DNA of 64,000 nucleotides from positions 62,001 to 126,000 of the forward strand of contig JOFO01000005.1 in the NCBI GenBank assembly GCA_000721275.1. Direction: 5' to 3'. The notes below the pieces were generated by a model. It was given only the letters and a program-made list of their open reading frames with translations. It did no database searches and was not told the DNA's origin. How positions within the stretch are numbered: position 1 is the stretch's first letter; each line of letters begins with the position of its first letter. The position numbers were made by a program, and so were the translations under genes. Positions 7,775-16,332 of the stretch are shown here, one piece after another. The stretch is from Microtetraspora glauca. GTDB lineage: Bacteria; Actinomycetota; Actinomycetes; Streptomycetales; Streptomycetaceae.

Positions 7775-9106
7775 GTGTCCGACGTGCCGTCACGCCGATA
7801 CGTACCGGGACGGGGAGCGCTCTCCCTCGCCGTCGGGGCCGTCCTCGTCACCACCGCCGCAGGCCAGGCCCCGCCCGCCGGCCGCGCCGGAAGCACGGCC
7901 CGACCGGGGCCGGCCGTCGTCACCGTCGACGCCTGTTCCGGCGCGGCCGGCCTCTGCCGGGTGCCCCGCACCACGATGGCCGTCGACGCGTCCGCCTCCG
8001 TCGACCTGCCGGCCGGCGCGGGCCCGCTCGCCCTCGTCCTGCGCACCCCCGGACGGCTCACCGACGCCACCGTCACCGACCGCCGCGGGCGCCGGGTCGC
8101 CGGGCGCGCCGACAGCACCGGCACCCGCTGGACCAGCGAGGTCCCGCTGCCCGCCGGAGGCGCGTACACCGCCCGGCTCGTCCTGGAGGAGCCCGGCCCG
8201 GCCGGGCCCAGGAGCCGGGTCGTGCGGGTCGCCGTCCGCACCGCCGCGGCGCCCGCCGGCGAGCGGCTGACCGTCGACTTCGGCCCCGGTGACGGGCGTA
8301 CGTACGGAGTGGGCCAACCGGTCACCGCCGCACTCAGCCACCCGGTCCCGGCCGGCGATCCGGCCGCCCGCCGGACCGTCGAACGCGCCCTGGAGGTGCG
8401 CAGCGAACCGCGTGCCGTCGGAGCGTGGCACTGGGTGGACGCCGACACCCTGCACTACCGGCCGCGCGACTACTGGCCGGCGCGCGCCACGGTCCGGGTC
8501 CGCTCCGCGCTCGCCGGGGCCCGCGTCACCGACCGGCTGTACGGCGGCCCCTCACGGCCCCTCACCTTCTTCACCGGCGCCCGCGTGGAGGCCGTCACCG
8601 ACGTCGCCGCCCACGAGACGCGGGTCTACCGGGACGGCCGGCTGCTCCGCGTCATCCCCGTCACCACCGGCAAGCGCGGCTTCCGCACCCGGGTCGGCAC
8701 CAAGGTCGTCCTCGGCAAGGAGGCCGTGGTCCGGATGCGCGGAGACTCGATCGGCATCGCGCGCGGCAGCCGCGAGTTCTACGACCTCAAGGTCCGCTGG
8801 GCCACCCGGGTGACGTGGAGCGGCGAGTACCTGCACGCCGCCCCCTGGTCGGTGGACGCGCAGGGCAGCGCCGACGTGAGCCACGGCTGCACGGGCATGT
8901 CCACCGAGGCGGCCCGCTGGTTCTTCCGCACGGTCCGCGAGGGCGACCCGGTCCGGGTCGTGAACGGGTACGGGGAGCGGATGGCGCCGTTCGGCAACGG
9001 CTACGGCGACTGGAACCTCGACTGGTCCGCGTGGCTGCGCGGCAGCGCCCTCGGCCCCGCCGCCGGCCGGTCCGCCGCCGGCAGCCCGCTGCAGCCCGCC
9101 CTCTGA
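7775..9106 (+). CDS. L,D-transpeptidase with N-terminal Ig-like domain
   Basis: The roughly 443-residue secreted protein has an N-terminal export segment (about 14-36), Ig-like beta regions, and a C-terminal YkuD domain. The catalytic motif is 'SHGCTGMST' with H370 and nucleophile C372, and the domain opens with 'ETRVYRDGRLLRVIPVTTGK'. L,D-transpeptidases form 3-3 peptidoglycan cross-links outside the membrane and resist most beta-lactams. The GTG at 7775 follows gaaaggcgagg; the ATG at 7718 is an in-frame alternative that would add 19 residues before the signal. No lipobox is evident. Confidence 0.9.
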   Translation: MSDVPSRRYVPGRGALSLAVGAVLVTTAAGQAPPAGRAGSTARPGPAVVTVDACSGAAGLCRVPRTTMAVDASASVDLPAGAGPLALVLRTPGRLTDATVTDRRGRRVAGRADSTGTRWTSEVPLPAGGAYTARLVLEEPGPAGPRSRVVRVAVRTAAAPAGERLTVDFGPGDGRTYGVGQPVTAALSHPVPAGDPAARRTVERALEVRSEPRAVGAWHWVDADTLHYRPRDYWPARATVRVRSALAGARVTDRLYGGPSRPLTFFTGARVEAVTDVAAHETRVYRDGRLLRVIPVTTGKRGFRTRVGTKVVLGKEAVVRMRGDSIGIARGSREFYDLKVRWATRVTWSGEYLHAAPWSVDAQGSADVSHGCTGMSTEAARWFFRTVREGDPVRVVNGYGERMAPFGNGYGDWNLDWSAWLRGSALGPAAGRSAAGSPLQPAL

Positions 9107-9166
9107 GGACCGCTCAGCCCCGGGCCCGGCAGTCCTCCGTGCCGTGCGCCGTGCCCTCCGCCGCGG

Positions 9167-9487
9167 TCAGTCGTTGACGGCCGTCAGCAGCACCACGGAG
9201 TCGTCCACGGCCGTCAGCCCGTGCCGCTCCTTGGGGATTATCCGCAGCACCCCCGTGGCGAGTTCGTCCGTCCAGCCGTGCGTGGTCAGCCGCACCCGGC
9301 CGCTGAGCACCTGGAGGCTCGCCGCCGGGGGAGCGTTGTGCTCGTCCAGGGCCGTACCGGCCGTCAGCGCGATCACGGTCTGCCGCAGCACCCCGTCGTG
9401 CAGGACCAGATGGGCGCTGCGCCCGTGCGGGGCGTCGCGGGCGGCGGCCAGGTGCTCGTCGGCGAGGGCGGAGAGGTCCACGTTCAT
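9167..9487 (-). CDS. Small cupin-fold protein
   Basis: The 106-residue protein contains 'TALDEHNAPPAASLQVLSGRVRLTTHGW', a single-domain cupin with a conserved His and a glycine turn, then 'LRIIPKERHGLTAVDDSVVLLTAV'. It resembles small cupins that bind a metal or ligand and are often called LuxR-associated or cytoplasmic cupins. Two of the usual metal-binding histidines are visible (the H in 'DEHN' and the H in 'ERHG'). No specific substrate can be named. It stops 54 bp after the M20 amidohydrolase gene on the same strand, so both may be cotranscribed. Confidence 0.8.
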   Translation of the reverse strand: MNVDLSALADEHLAAARDAPHGRSAHLVLHDGVLRQTVIALTAGTALDEHNAPPAASLQVLSGRVRLTTHGWTDELATGVLRIIPKERHGLTAVDDSVVLLTAVND

Positions 9488-9540
9488 ACCCCCCAGCCTC
9501 CCGGCCGGGCGCCCGGCCGCAACTCGGGCCGCCGCCCGGC

Positions 9541-10941
9541 TCACCCGGCGGGCAGCAGTGCCCCGGTGAGGTGGTCGTACGCCACGTGCGCGTGCAGCCG
9601 CACGCCGGTGACGAGGGTGTCGTCGTCGGCGTAGAAGTGCGGGTTGTGGTTGGTGACGAGGCCGCGCCCGCCCTCCTCCGGCACCGGCAGCCCGTCCGCG
9701 CCGAGCGTGGCGTCCTGGACGCCGAGCATCACGTACAGGCCGCCGAAGCGCGCGATGAACTCGGACACGTCGTCGTACCCGAGGGTCGGCCCGGTCTCGG
9801 TGACCCGTTCGTCGCCGGCGACCCGCCGGAGGGTCGGCAGCGCCGCCGTCACCCACGGCCCGGTGTTGTGCACGGGCGGCACCGGCTGCAGGTACGCCAC
9901 GTCGGCCGTGGCGCCGTACGCCGCCGCCGAGTGCTCGGCCAGGCGCCGGAGCCGTTCCCGCACCTCGGTCATGTCGGACTCGACCGCGCAGCGGACGGTG
10001 CCCCAGAGCGTCACCGTCTGGCCGATGATGTTGAACCGGCCGACGTCCTCGACGTGCCCGATGCTGACGGTGACCGGGTCGAAGGCCGACACCTGGCGGT
10101 ACAGCTGCCCGATCCCGGTGAGCACCGCCCCGGCGGCAGGCATCGGGTCGACGCCCTGCCACGGCGTGGAGCCGTGCACCTGCTTGCCGCTGATGGTGAT
10201 CCGGACCAGCACGGAGGCGCCGTACTGGTTGCCCACCCGGTAGCCCACGTACCCCTTCGGGTACGGCGTGACGTGCATCCCGAACGCCATGGTCGGCACC
10301 GGGTCGGCGAAGGCGCCCGCCTCGACCATGGCGAGCGCGCCGCCGGTCTCGGTGACCGGCGGGCCCTCCTCGGCGGGCTGGAAGACGAGGACGACGGTGC
10401 CGGGCAGCCGGTCGCGGACGCCCGCGAGGACCGTCGCCGCGCCCATCAGCATCGCGGTGTGGCAGTCGTGGCCGCAGGCGTGGGAGACCGGGAAGGGCCC
10501 GCCGGGATAGTCCGCGTCCACCACCTGGGACGCGAAGTCGGCCCCGCACAGGTCCCGCACGGGCAGCGCGTCGGTGTCGGCGCGCAGCGAGGCGACCCGT
10601 CCGCCGCCGCCGGGCGCGGTGCCCCGGAGGACGCCGACCACGCCGTGTCCGGCGATCCCGGTGCGGACCTCGTCGAGCCCGAGGGCACGCAGATGGCCGG
10701 CGACGAGCCGGGCCGTGCCCTCCTCGCGGTTCGACAGCTCGGGGTGCCGGTGGAGGTGGCGCCGCCAGGCGATCACCTGCGCGGCGGTCTTCTCGGCGAG
10801 CCGGTCGAGCTCGGCGTGCACGGGATCGGCGTACACGGGGTCGGGGCGCACGGACTCGGGGCGTACGGGGTCGCGGCGCAGGGCGTCCGCGCGCCCCGGG
10901 TCGGGGCGGGTGGCGGCGGGACGGTCGGGGGCGTCGGGCAT
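9541..10941 (-). CDS. M20 family metallo-amidohydrolase
   Basis: The 466-residue protein has the M20D amidohydrolase core from about residue 50: 'RRHLHRHPELSNREEGT', zinc-site 'SHACGHDCH' (C156, H158), and 'VFQPAEEGPP' with E191/E192. The middle dimerisation domain is also present. Relatives hydrolyse N-acyl amino acids, such as hippurate or IAA-amino acid conjugates. Residues 12-46 are an unusual run of pentapeptides of the form (R/Y)-x-D-P-V, encoded by 15-bp direct repeats. The true start could be downstream of this run, but no better ribosome site was seen. The substrate cannot be predicted. Confidence 0.9.
   Translation of the reverse strand: MPDAPDRPAATRPDPGRADALRRDPVRPESVRPDPVYADPVHAELDRLAEKTAAQVIAWRRHLHRHPELSNREEGTARLVAGHLRALGLDEVRTGIAGHGVVGVLRGTAPGGGGRVASLRADTDALPVRDLCGADFASQVVDADYPGGPFPVSHACGHDCHTAMLMGAATVLAGVRDRLPGTVVLVFQPAEEGPPVTETGGALAMVEAGAFADPVPTMAFGMHVTPYPKGYVGYRVGNQYGASVLVRITISGKQVHGSTPWQGVDPMPAAGAVLTGIGQLYRQVSAFDPVTVSIGHVEDVGRFNIIGQTVTLWGTVRCAVESDMTEVRERLRRLAEHSAAAYGATADVAYLQPVPPVHNTGPWVTAALPTLRRVAGDERVTETGPTLGYDDVSEFIARFGGLYVMLGVQDATLGADGLPVPEEGGRGLVTNHNPHFYADDDTLVTGVRLHAHVAYDHLTGALLPAG
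10819..10908 (-). repeat. Six 15-bp units encoding pentapeptides in the M20 N-terminus
   Basis: Six consecutive 15-bp imperfect repeats encode RPDPG, RADAL, RRDPV, RPESV, RPDPV and YADPV at residues 12-41 of the amidohydrolase. The period is a multiple of three, so copy-number change would keep the frame. Confidence 0.7.
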
Positions 10942-11078
10942 GGGCTTCCCTCCGGGTCGGTGTCCGCGGCCCGGCGCCGCTCGCCGCCGGACCCGGCGGC
11001 CCGGCGGCGGGAACGGAGGACCGGGGCCGTACCCATGGTGCGCGGGTACGGCCCCGGAGGGCGAGCGGACGGGCCGGG

Positions 11079-11663
11079 TCAGCCGGTGAACACCTCGACC
11101 AGCGACCACACCGCCAGGGCCGCCATGCAGACGCCGCCGACGCGCTGGACGGTCTTGAGCGGGACGCGCTTGGCGATGAAGCGGCCGGCGACCAGCGCCA
11201 GCGCGGAGACCGAGGTGAGCGCGAGGAAGGAGCCGATCGCGGTCGACGCGGTGCCGTTGGTGGCGGCGAGGTTGGCGGTGGTGATCTGGGTCAGGTCGCC
11301 CCACTCGCTGATGAAGACGGCCATGAACGCCGTGGAGAAGACCGGCCAGAAGCCGGTGACGGTCTTGCCGCCCGTGTCCTCCTCGTCGTCGTCGCCCCCG
11401 GCGCGCAGCAGCACGAAGGCGCCGAAGCCGAACATCAGCGCGGAGACGAGCTTGACGATCCAGCCGGGCAGCAGCCCGAGGAGGCTGCCGGCGCCGACGG
11501 CGATGCCGACGTGGACGGCGAAGGCGGCGGAGGTGCCGAACCACACGTACAGGGGACGCATCCGCGTGCCCATCGCGAGCGACGCGAACATCGTCTTGTC
11601 GGGAAGCTCGGCGAGGAAGATGAGCCCGAAGGCGGTGACGATCGCCAAGGGGTCGAGGTGCAT
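11079..11663 (-). CDS. TMEM165/GDT1 (UPF0016) family cation transporter
   Basis: The 194-residue membrane protein has two copies of the family motif: 'ELPDKT' (19-24) and 'EWGDLT' (120-125). These lie in repeated hydrophobic hairpins with about six TM helices in total. The acidic segment 'GGDDDEED' (89-96) lies between the halves. UPF0016 proteins move Mn2+ and/or Ca2+ across the membrane, commonly as Mn2+ exporters in bacteria (MntX/MneA). The ATG at 11663 is the first codon after the aptamer leader. Control by the upstream yybP-ykoY aptamer strongly supports a role in manganese homeostasis. Confidence 0.93.
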   Translation of the reverse strand: MHLDPLAIVTAFGLIFLAELPDKTMFASLAMGTRMRPLYVWFGTSAAFAVHVGIAVGAGSLLGLLPGWIVKLVSALMFGFGAFVLLRAGGDDDEEDTGGKTVTGFWPVFSTAFMAVFISEWGDLTQITTANLAATNGTASTAIGSFLALTSVSALALVAGRFIAKRVPLKTVQRVGGVCMAALAVWSLVEVFTG

Positions 11664-11784
11664 ACCGGCGCTCTCTGCTCGGTCCGGGCCCGCGTGGCTC
11701 CGCACGGCACCTCGGTGGGCGACGGGAGGACCACTCGGCCCGGCATGACGGACCACGCCCACAGGGGTGCGGACGTGGTGATGC

Positions 11785-11897
11785 CTGGCCGAAGGTCTCG
11801 CCCGTCCGCGTCACGCGCGGACCCGGTCACCGGGAACCCGGGGGCTCCAGTGTGTCGACGACCGGTTCGCAGGGCTACTCCCCTTCGCTGCAGCCAG
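11785..11897 (-). ncRNA. yybP-ykoY (manganese) riboswitch aptamer
   Basis: On the minus strand the leader contains AAGGGGAGTAGC (about 11872-11887) and GAGACCTTCGGCC (about 11787-11799). These are the two conserved loop elements of the yybP-ykoY Mn2+ riboswitch. A closing helix TGGC (11893-11896) with GCCA (11786-11789) and a perfect internal hairpin GTCCGCG-CGTGA-CGCGGAC complete the fold. It precedes the GDT1-type transporter gene, the classic partner. Mn2+ binding should turn expression on. Confidence 0.88.
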
Positions 11898-12056
11898 TGT
11901 AACCGACGGCCCTGCCCTCACCCTGAACCTCAGGTTCAGCGTGAGCTCCGGGGCTCTGACGCTGCGGTCGACGGTGACGGGCGGTCGATCCCCGGGCGGG
12001 ACACGCCCGTCCCGCGCGCACCGGCCGGCCGCGCCCGTTCTGCGTACGATGATCAC

Positions 12057-13166
12057 ATGCACGCAGCTGGTCCCCGGCCCCGGCCCCGACCCGCCGCGGC
12101 GAAGCGGACCCAGGTCCGGATCGGTCGCGCCGTGCCCGTCCTGGTCCTGCTCGCGGTCGTCGTCGCGGACCTGGTCACGCCCGACTCCGAGCGGGTCGAC
12201 CGGCTGCTCTTCACGGTCCCGGCGCTCGCCGCCGCCACCTGGAGCGTGTCCGGCACCCTCGGCATCGGGGCCGTCGCCATGGCGGTGCGCGCGGTGCTCG
12301 TCGCGAGCCGGGGCACACCGGCCGAGGAGACGCTGCTCGCCAGCGAGGGCCTGCTCCTCGGCATCACCGCCGCCTCCGCGTGGGTCAGCGCCGTCCGCAC
12401 CCGCTACGAGCGGGACCTCGCCGAGGTCACCGCCGTCGCCGACGTCGTCCAGCGGGTCGTGCTCCGCCCGCTGCCGCCCCGCCTCGGCCCCGTCGAACTG
12501 CACCTGCTGTACGTCGCCTCCGCGGCCAAGGCCCGGATCGGCGGCGACTTCTACGAGGCCGTGCGGATCCCCGGAGCCGTGCGGATCATGCTCGGCGACG
12601 TCCAGGGCAAGGGCCTCGGCGCCGTCGAGACCGCCTCCGTGCTCCTCGGCGCCTTCCGCTCCACCGCCTACGACGCCCCCGACCTCCCCTCGCTCGCCGA
12701 CCGGCTCGACGAGGGCCTGTCCCGCTACGCCGCCTGGGACCCCGACTCCGACGCAGCCGAACGCTTCGCCACCGCCGTCCTCGTCGAACTCCCCGACGAC
12801 GGCGGCACCGGCCGCCTCCTCAACTGCGGCCACCCGGCGCCGCTCCTCCAGAACGGCTCCCGGATCACCACCGTCGAGGTCGCCGAGCCGTCGCTGCCCC
12901 TCAACCTCGCCGGCCTGGCCGACTCCCGGCACCACGTCGAGGAGTTCCCGTTCGGCCCCGGCGACCGGCTGCTGCTCTACACCGACGGCGTCAGCGAGAC
13001 CCGCGACCGCGCCGGCGTCTTCTACCCGCTGGAGGAGCGTGCCCGCCGGTGGGCCGACGCCCCCTCCGGCGAGGTCCCCGAACTCCTCCACCGGGACCTC
13101 GCCGCCCACGGCGCCGGCGGACTGGACGACGACGTCGCCGCCCTGCTGATCGCCCGCACTCCCTGA
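12057..13166 (+). CDS. Membrane-bound SpoIIE-type PP2C phosphatase
   Basis: The 369-residue protein has three or four N-terminal hydrophobic segments (about 24-41, 51-83, 95-112) followed by a SpoIIE-type PPM phosphatase domain (about 150-368). Metal-binding motifs are 'IGGDFYE' (161-167), 'GDVQGKG' (180-186) and 'DRLLLYTDGVSE', ending with 'DDDVAALLI'. Such enzymes dephosphorylate anti-anti-sigma factors and control alternative sigma factors. The start is uncertain because the ATG at 12057 lacks a clear ribosome site. It is divergent from the GDT1 gene. Its partner switch proteins are not nearby. Confidence 0.88.
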   Translation: MHAAGPRPRPRPAAAKRTQVRIGRAVPVLVLLAVVVADLVTPDSERVDRLLFTVPALAAATWSVSGTLGIGAVAMAVRAVLVASRGTPAEETLLASEGLLLGITAASAWVSAVRTRYERDLAEVTAVADVVQRVVLRPLPPRLGPVELHLLYVASAAKARIGGDFYEAVRIPGAVRIMLGDVQGKGLGAVETASVLLGAFRSTAYDAPDLPSLADRLDEGLSRYAAWDPDSDAAERFATAVLVELPDDGGTGRLLNCGHPAPLLQNGSRITTVEVAEPSLPLNLAGLADSRHHVEEFPFGPGDRLLLYTDGVSETRDRAGVFYPLEERARRWADAPSGEVPELLHRDLAAHGAGGLDDDVAALLIARTP

Positions 13167-13371
13167 CCCGGCCCGGAACCGGGACCCGGTCCGGAACCGG
13201 TCCGTCCGTTCCCGGACGTCTCCCAAACGTCGACTTCGGGGCGGCCTGGGTCGTTCCCGCCCCCTTGCGTGACGCGTGCGCCCTTCGTGCGCTCTGTTCG
13301 CACCCTTCCCGATACGTGAGGCTTGCGTCCGTCCGCACGGCGGACGGTCGTACTCCAGTCGAGAGGAACCG

Positions 13372-15258
13372 GTGCACGTGCCCCAGCCCCACCCCACCAC
13401 CGACGGCTCGTCCGAGGCGTTCCCGGGCTTCCCCGGGCTCCGGACCACCCTCACCGAGGCCGACGCGGACCGCGTCGCGGCCGACGGCCTCTGGGCCTCC
13501 GGCGGCACGGTCCACCCCGAGGCCGTCCGGTTCGGCCAGACCGCCGTCACCGCCCTCCTCGCCGACGGGCCTCCGCACGAAGGGCAGCTCCCCGCCGCGC
13601 TCGCCGACGCCGTCGCCCGGGTCCGCGGGCTCGCCCTGCCGGGCTTCCACCGCGTCGAGACCACCGACGGCCACCAGCTCTCCGCGCTCAGCCTCCGGCA
13701 GCTCGGCCCCGGTCCGCACCCCCTCGTCGTCGTCCCCTCGGGCTGGACCCCCTACGGCTGGGGCCTCTTCCCCGGCCTCTACCTCGCCCTCGCCCTGCGC
13801 GGATACCACGTCCTCGCCTACACCCCGCGCGGCCTCGGCATCCCCGGCCTGCCCACCACCTCCGAGGGGTACGTCGACGTGGCGGGGCCGCTCGACGTGG
13901 CCGACGGCTCGACCCTCGTCGACTTCGGCGTCGAACACTTCGCCCCCGCCGCCATCGGCTTCCTCGGCGCGTCCTACGGCTCCGGCATCAGCCAGCTCGT
14001 CGCCGCCCACGACGAACGCGTCGGCGCCGTCGTCGCCCTCAGCACCTGGGGCGACCTCGCCGCCAGCCTGTACGACCACCGGACCCGCCACCTCGCCGCC
14101 GTGAAGGCCCTCATCGGCTTCACCGGCGGACCCGTCGAGGAGAAGTTCGACGCGGAGAACCGGCGGATCCTCGACGACTTCCTGAACGACCGGAACCTGG
14201 ACGCCGTCGTCCGCTGGGCCGAGGGGCGCTCACCGCGGACGTACACCGACCTCACCGACGACCACGGCACCCCGACCTTCTGCTCGAACACCTGGCACGA
14301 GAGCCTGTTCCCGGTCAACCAGGCCGTCGAGACCTTCGACCGGCTCCGCGTCCCCAAGCGGCTCAACCTCTGGATCGGCGACCACGCCGCCCCCGAGGGC
14401 CCCGGCCTGCTCGGCGTCGCGCCCGGCGCGCCCGACCCGGTGCTGGACGAGGCGTACGCCTGGCTCGACCACCACCTGAAGGGCGAGCGCAACGGCGTGG
14501 ACGCGTGGGACGAGGTCTGCGCCCAGGTCATGTTCACGTACGTCACCGAGCCCGTCGCCGACCCCGTCACCGGGAACCCCACCGGCGCGCGACGGATCGT
14601 CCGGCCCGCGGTCCGCGAGTCCCGCCCCACCTGGCGGGACGTCACCACCGGGCGCGAGGTCTACGGCCTCACCGGCGACGGCGCCGGCGGCACCGACGGC
14701 CGCCTCGTCGCGCCGGGCGCGGACGCGCGGACCACCGGCTGGCGCCGCACCTTCCTCGCCGGCGTCGACACCGAGGCCACCGCCATGGGCGAACCGCTCC
14801 GCACCGGCCAGGCCGAGTGGAAGGGCAGCCCCAAGCTCTACGACACCCGCAAGATCGACCGGCGGCACGCCCTCGCCTGGACCACCGATCCCCTCGTCCC
14901 GGCCGACGGCGGACCCGTCGGCCGCCGGATCCGCGGCTTCCCCCGGCTCCGCCTCACCGTCCGCTCCACCGCCGCCGCGGCCGGCCTGATCGCCCACCTC
15001 TTCGACGTGGCCGAGGACGGCACGGCGCACATCGTCACCCACGAGCCCCTGAACGCCTACGACCTGACGCCCGACCGGGACACCACCGTCACCTGGAGCC
15101 TCCAGGCCGCGGCGTACGACGTCCCCGCCGGGCACCGCCTGATGCTCGTCGTCGACAGCAAGGACCCGCTGTACGGCGACGCCTCCGTCACCTGGACGCA
15201 GACCGGGCTCGGCTCGCCGCCCGGGGCCGCGTCCTTCCTGGAGCTGCCCCTCGGCTGA
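13372..15258 (+). CDS. CocE/NonD family alpha/beta hydrolase
   Basis: The 628-residue protein matches CocE/X-Pro dipeptidyl-peptidase enzymes. It has an alpha/beta-hydrolase core with nucleophile elbow 'GASYGSG' (S201) and a lid region. The C-terminal jelly-roll domain (about 430-628) includes 'LTPDRDTTVTWSLQAAAYDVPAGHRLMLVVDSKDPLY'. Family members hydrolyse X-Pro peptides, beta-lactam esters or cocaine. No signal peptide is seen, so it is probably cytoplasmic. The GTG at 13372 follows gagaggaa; a second GTG two codons later is possible. The substrate is not predictable. Confidence 0.88.
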   Translation: MHVPQPHPTTDGSSEAFPGFPGLRTTLTEADADRVAADGLWASGGTVHPEAVRFGQTAVTALLADGPPHEGQLPAALADAVARVRGLALPGFHRVETTDGHQLSALSLRQLGPGPHPLVVVPSGWTPYGWGLFPGLYLALALRGYHVLAYTPRGLGIPGLPTTSEGYVDVAGPLDVADGSTLVDFGVEHFAPAAIGFLGASYGSGISQLVAAHDERVGAVVALSTWGDLAASLYDHRTRHLAAVKALIGFTGGPVEEKFDAENRRILDDFLNDRNLDAVVRWAEGRSPRTYTDLTDDHGTPTFCSNTWHESLFPVNQAVETFDRLRVPKRLNLWIGDHAAPEGPGLLGVAPGAPDPVLDEAYAWLDHHLKGERNGVDAWDEVCAQVMFTYVTEPVADPVTGNPTGARRIVRPAVRESRPTWRDVTTGREVYGLTGDGAGGTDGRLVAPGADARTTGWRRTFLAGVDTEATAMGEPLRTGQAEWKGSPKLYDTRKIDRRHALAWTTDPLVPADGGPVGRRIRGFPRLRLTVRSTAAAAGLIAHLFDVAEDGTAHIVTHEPLNAYDLTPDRDTTVTWSLQAAAYDVPAGHRLMLVVDSKDPLYGDASVTWTQTGLGSPPGAASFLELPLG

Positions 15259-15285
15259 GCCCGCGGCCGTCCCCGGCGGCCCCGG

Positions 15286-15876
15286 TCAGCCGCGGTACGC
15301 CGGGATGTGCGCCGCGGCCCAGTCCGCCAGCGCCCGGGAGCAGGCGGCGACCGACTCGCGCCAGGTGCGGTCGGCGCCCGCGCCGGCCTCGTCGCTGACG
15401 TGCTTCACGATCCGCAGCGGCACCCCGGCGAGCTCCGCGGCGGCGGCCAGGGCGTACCCCTCCATGTCGACCAGCGGGGCCTGCTCGGCCAGCCGGGCGC
15501 GGGTGGCCTCGTCGGAGACGAACGCGTCACCGGTGGCCAGCACCACGTCGCCGCCGTCGGGCAGCGCGATCGGAGCCCCGAAGGTCTCGCCCGTCGTCAG
15601 CCGCGCCAGCGTCTCGCCGTCCAGGTCGTGCTGGACGACCGTGCCGACGACGTGCGTGCCGGTCCAGCCGGCGCGCAGCGCGCCGGCGGTCCCGAGGTTC
15701 ACCACACCCGAGGGACGCGGGCCCCGCGCCAGGGTGGCGGCGAGGGCGTTCGCGGCGTTGACCTTGCCGATGCCGGTGAGGAGCACCGGCAGCGACGTGT
15801 CCAGGAACTGCGCCTCCTCCTTGACGGCGAGGACGAGCAGCGGGCGGTCGGGGGCGATGTCTCCCAGGAGTTCCAT
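15286..15876 (-). CDS. Nucleosidase of the MTA/SAH nucleosidase-futalosine hydrolase fold
   Basis: The 196-residue protein contains 'VLLTGIGKVNAANALAATLARG' and 'VVNLGTAGAL', then 'LVDMEGYALAAAAELAGVPLRIVKHVSDEAG'. The last phrase is the purine-binding and catalytic segment of the phosphorylase-superfamily nucleosidases (M-E for ribose, D for base). It is shorter than MTAN (about 230). Nucleoside N-glycosidic hydrolysis is well supported, but the nucleoside is not. The gene converges with the CocE hydrolase, and the HHH protein follows upstream on the same strand. Confidence 0.85.
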   Translation of the reverse strand: MELLGDIAPDRPLLVLAVKEEAQFLDTSLPVLLTGIGKVNAANALAATLARGPRPSGVVNLGTAGALRAGWTGTHVVGTVVQHDLDGETLARLTTGETFGAPIALPDGGDVVLATGDAFVSDEATRARLAEQAPLVDMEGYALAAAAELAGVPLRIVKHVSDEAGAGADRTWRESVAACSRALADWAAAHIPAYRG

Positions 15877-15920
15877 GGGCCCCACGCTAGAGCCCCCGCC
15901 CCCGGACCGTACAGCGAGGG

Positions 15921-16133
15921 TCAGGCGAGGCCGGTGCCGCGCTCGGCCAGGGCCTCGGAGAGCACCCGCAGGGCCTTCGGGCCGACGCCGTGCAGCGCGG
16001 CCAGTTCGGCGGCCGGGACGCCCGCGAGCTGGTCGAGCCGGGTGTAGCCGGCGGCGGCCAGGGCGCGGGTCGCGGGCGCGCCGATGCCGCGCGGCAGGTC
16101 GGTCCCGGGGCGGTCGGATCCGTGCGTGGCCAT
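15921..16133 (-). CDS. Small helix-hairpin-helix protein
   Basis: The 70-residue protein ends with 'LPRGIGAPATRALAAAGYTRLDQLAGVPAAELAALHGVGPKALRVLSEAL'. This is a double HhH motif (two G-(I/V)-G hairpins at residues 16-18 and 49-51) of the kind that binds DNA non-specifically, as in the tails of RNA polymerase alpha or Rad50-type proteins. Stand-alone small proteins of this design are common in actinobacteria. The ATG at 16133 opens the frame. Function beyond possible DNA binding is unknown. Confidence 0.8.
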   Translation of the reverse strand: MATHGSDRPGTDLPRGIGAPATRALAAAGYTRLDQLAGVPAAELAALHGVGPKALRVLSEALAERGTGLA

Positions 16134-16170
16134 GCGCCGATCCTGCCACGGCGGGGGCGCGAGGGGGCCG

Positions 16171-16182
16171 TACCGGCCGGTA
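16171..16182. promoter_or_regulatory. Perfect 12-bp palindrome between divergent genes
   Basis: TACCGGCCGGTA is a perfect palindrome in the 199-bp gap between the HhH gene and the PP2C gene. A Streptomyces-like -10 hexamer (TAGCCT) overlaps its right end. It could be an operator, but no regulator can be named. Confidence 0.35.
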
Positions 16183-16332
16183 GCCTCTGCGGGTACGCAG
16201 ATCGTGTCCCGGAGCGCCGCACCACCGTTTCCGCGCCGTCGTCGCGCCGCGCGAGGATCGGCGCCCGCTGGTGCAATGGGGGTGAGCGGGCGCCCACCGC
16301 CCGTCCGGTGGCCGCGCGGCGGTGGAGGTGTC

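Noticed and set aside
9541..11814. Long frame suggesting a 757-residue fusion including the M20 amidohydrolase
   Set aside because: The first 291 codons are low-complexity and lie opposite or out of frame to the GDT1 gene and its riboswitch. The M20 protein starts cleanly at 10941.
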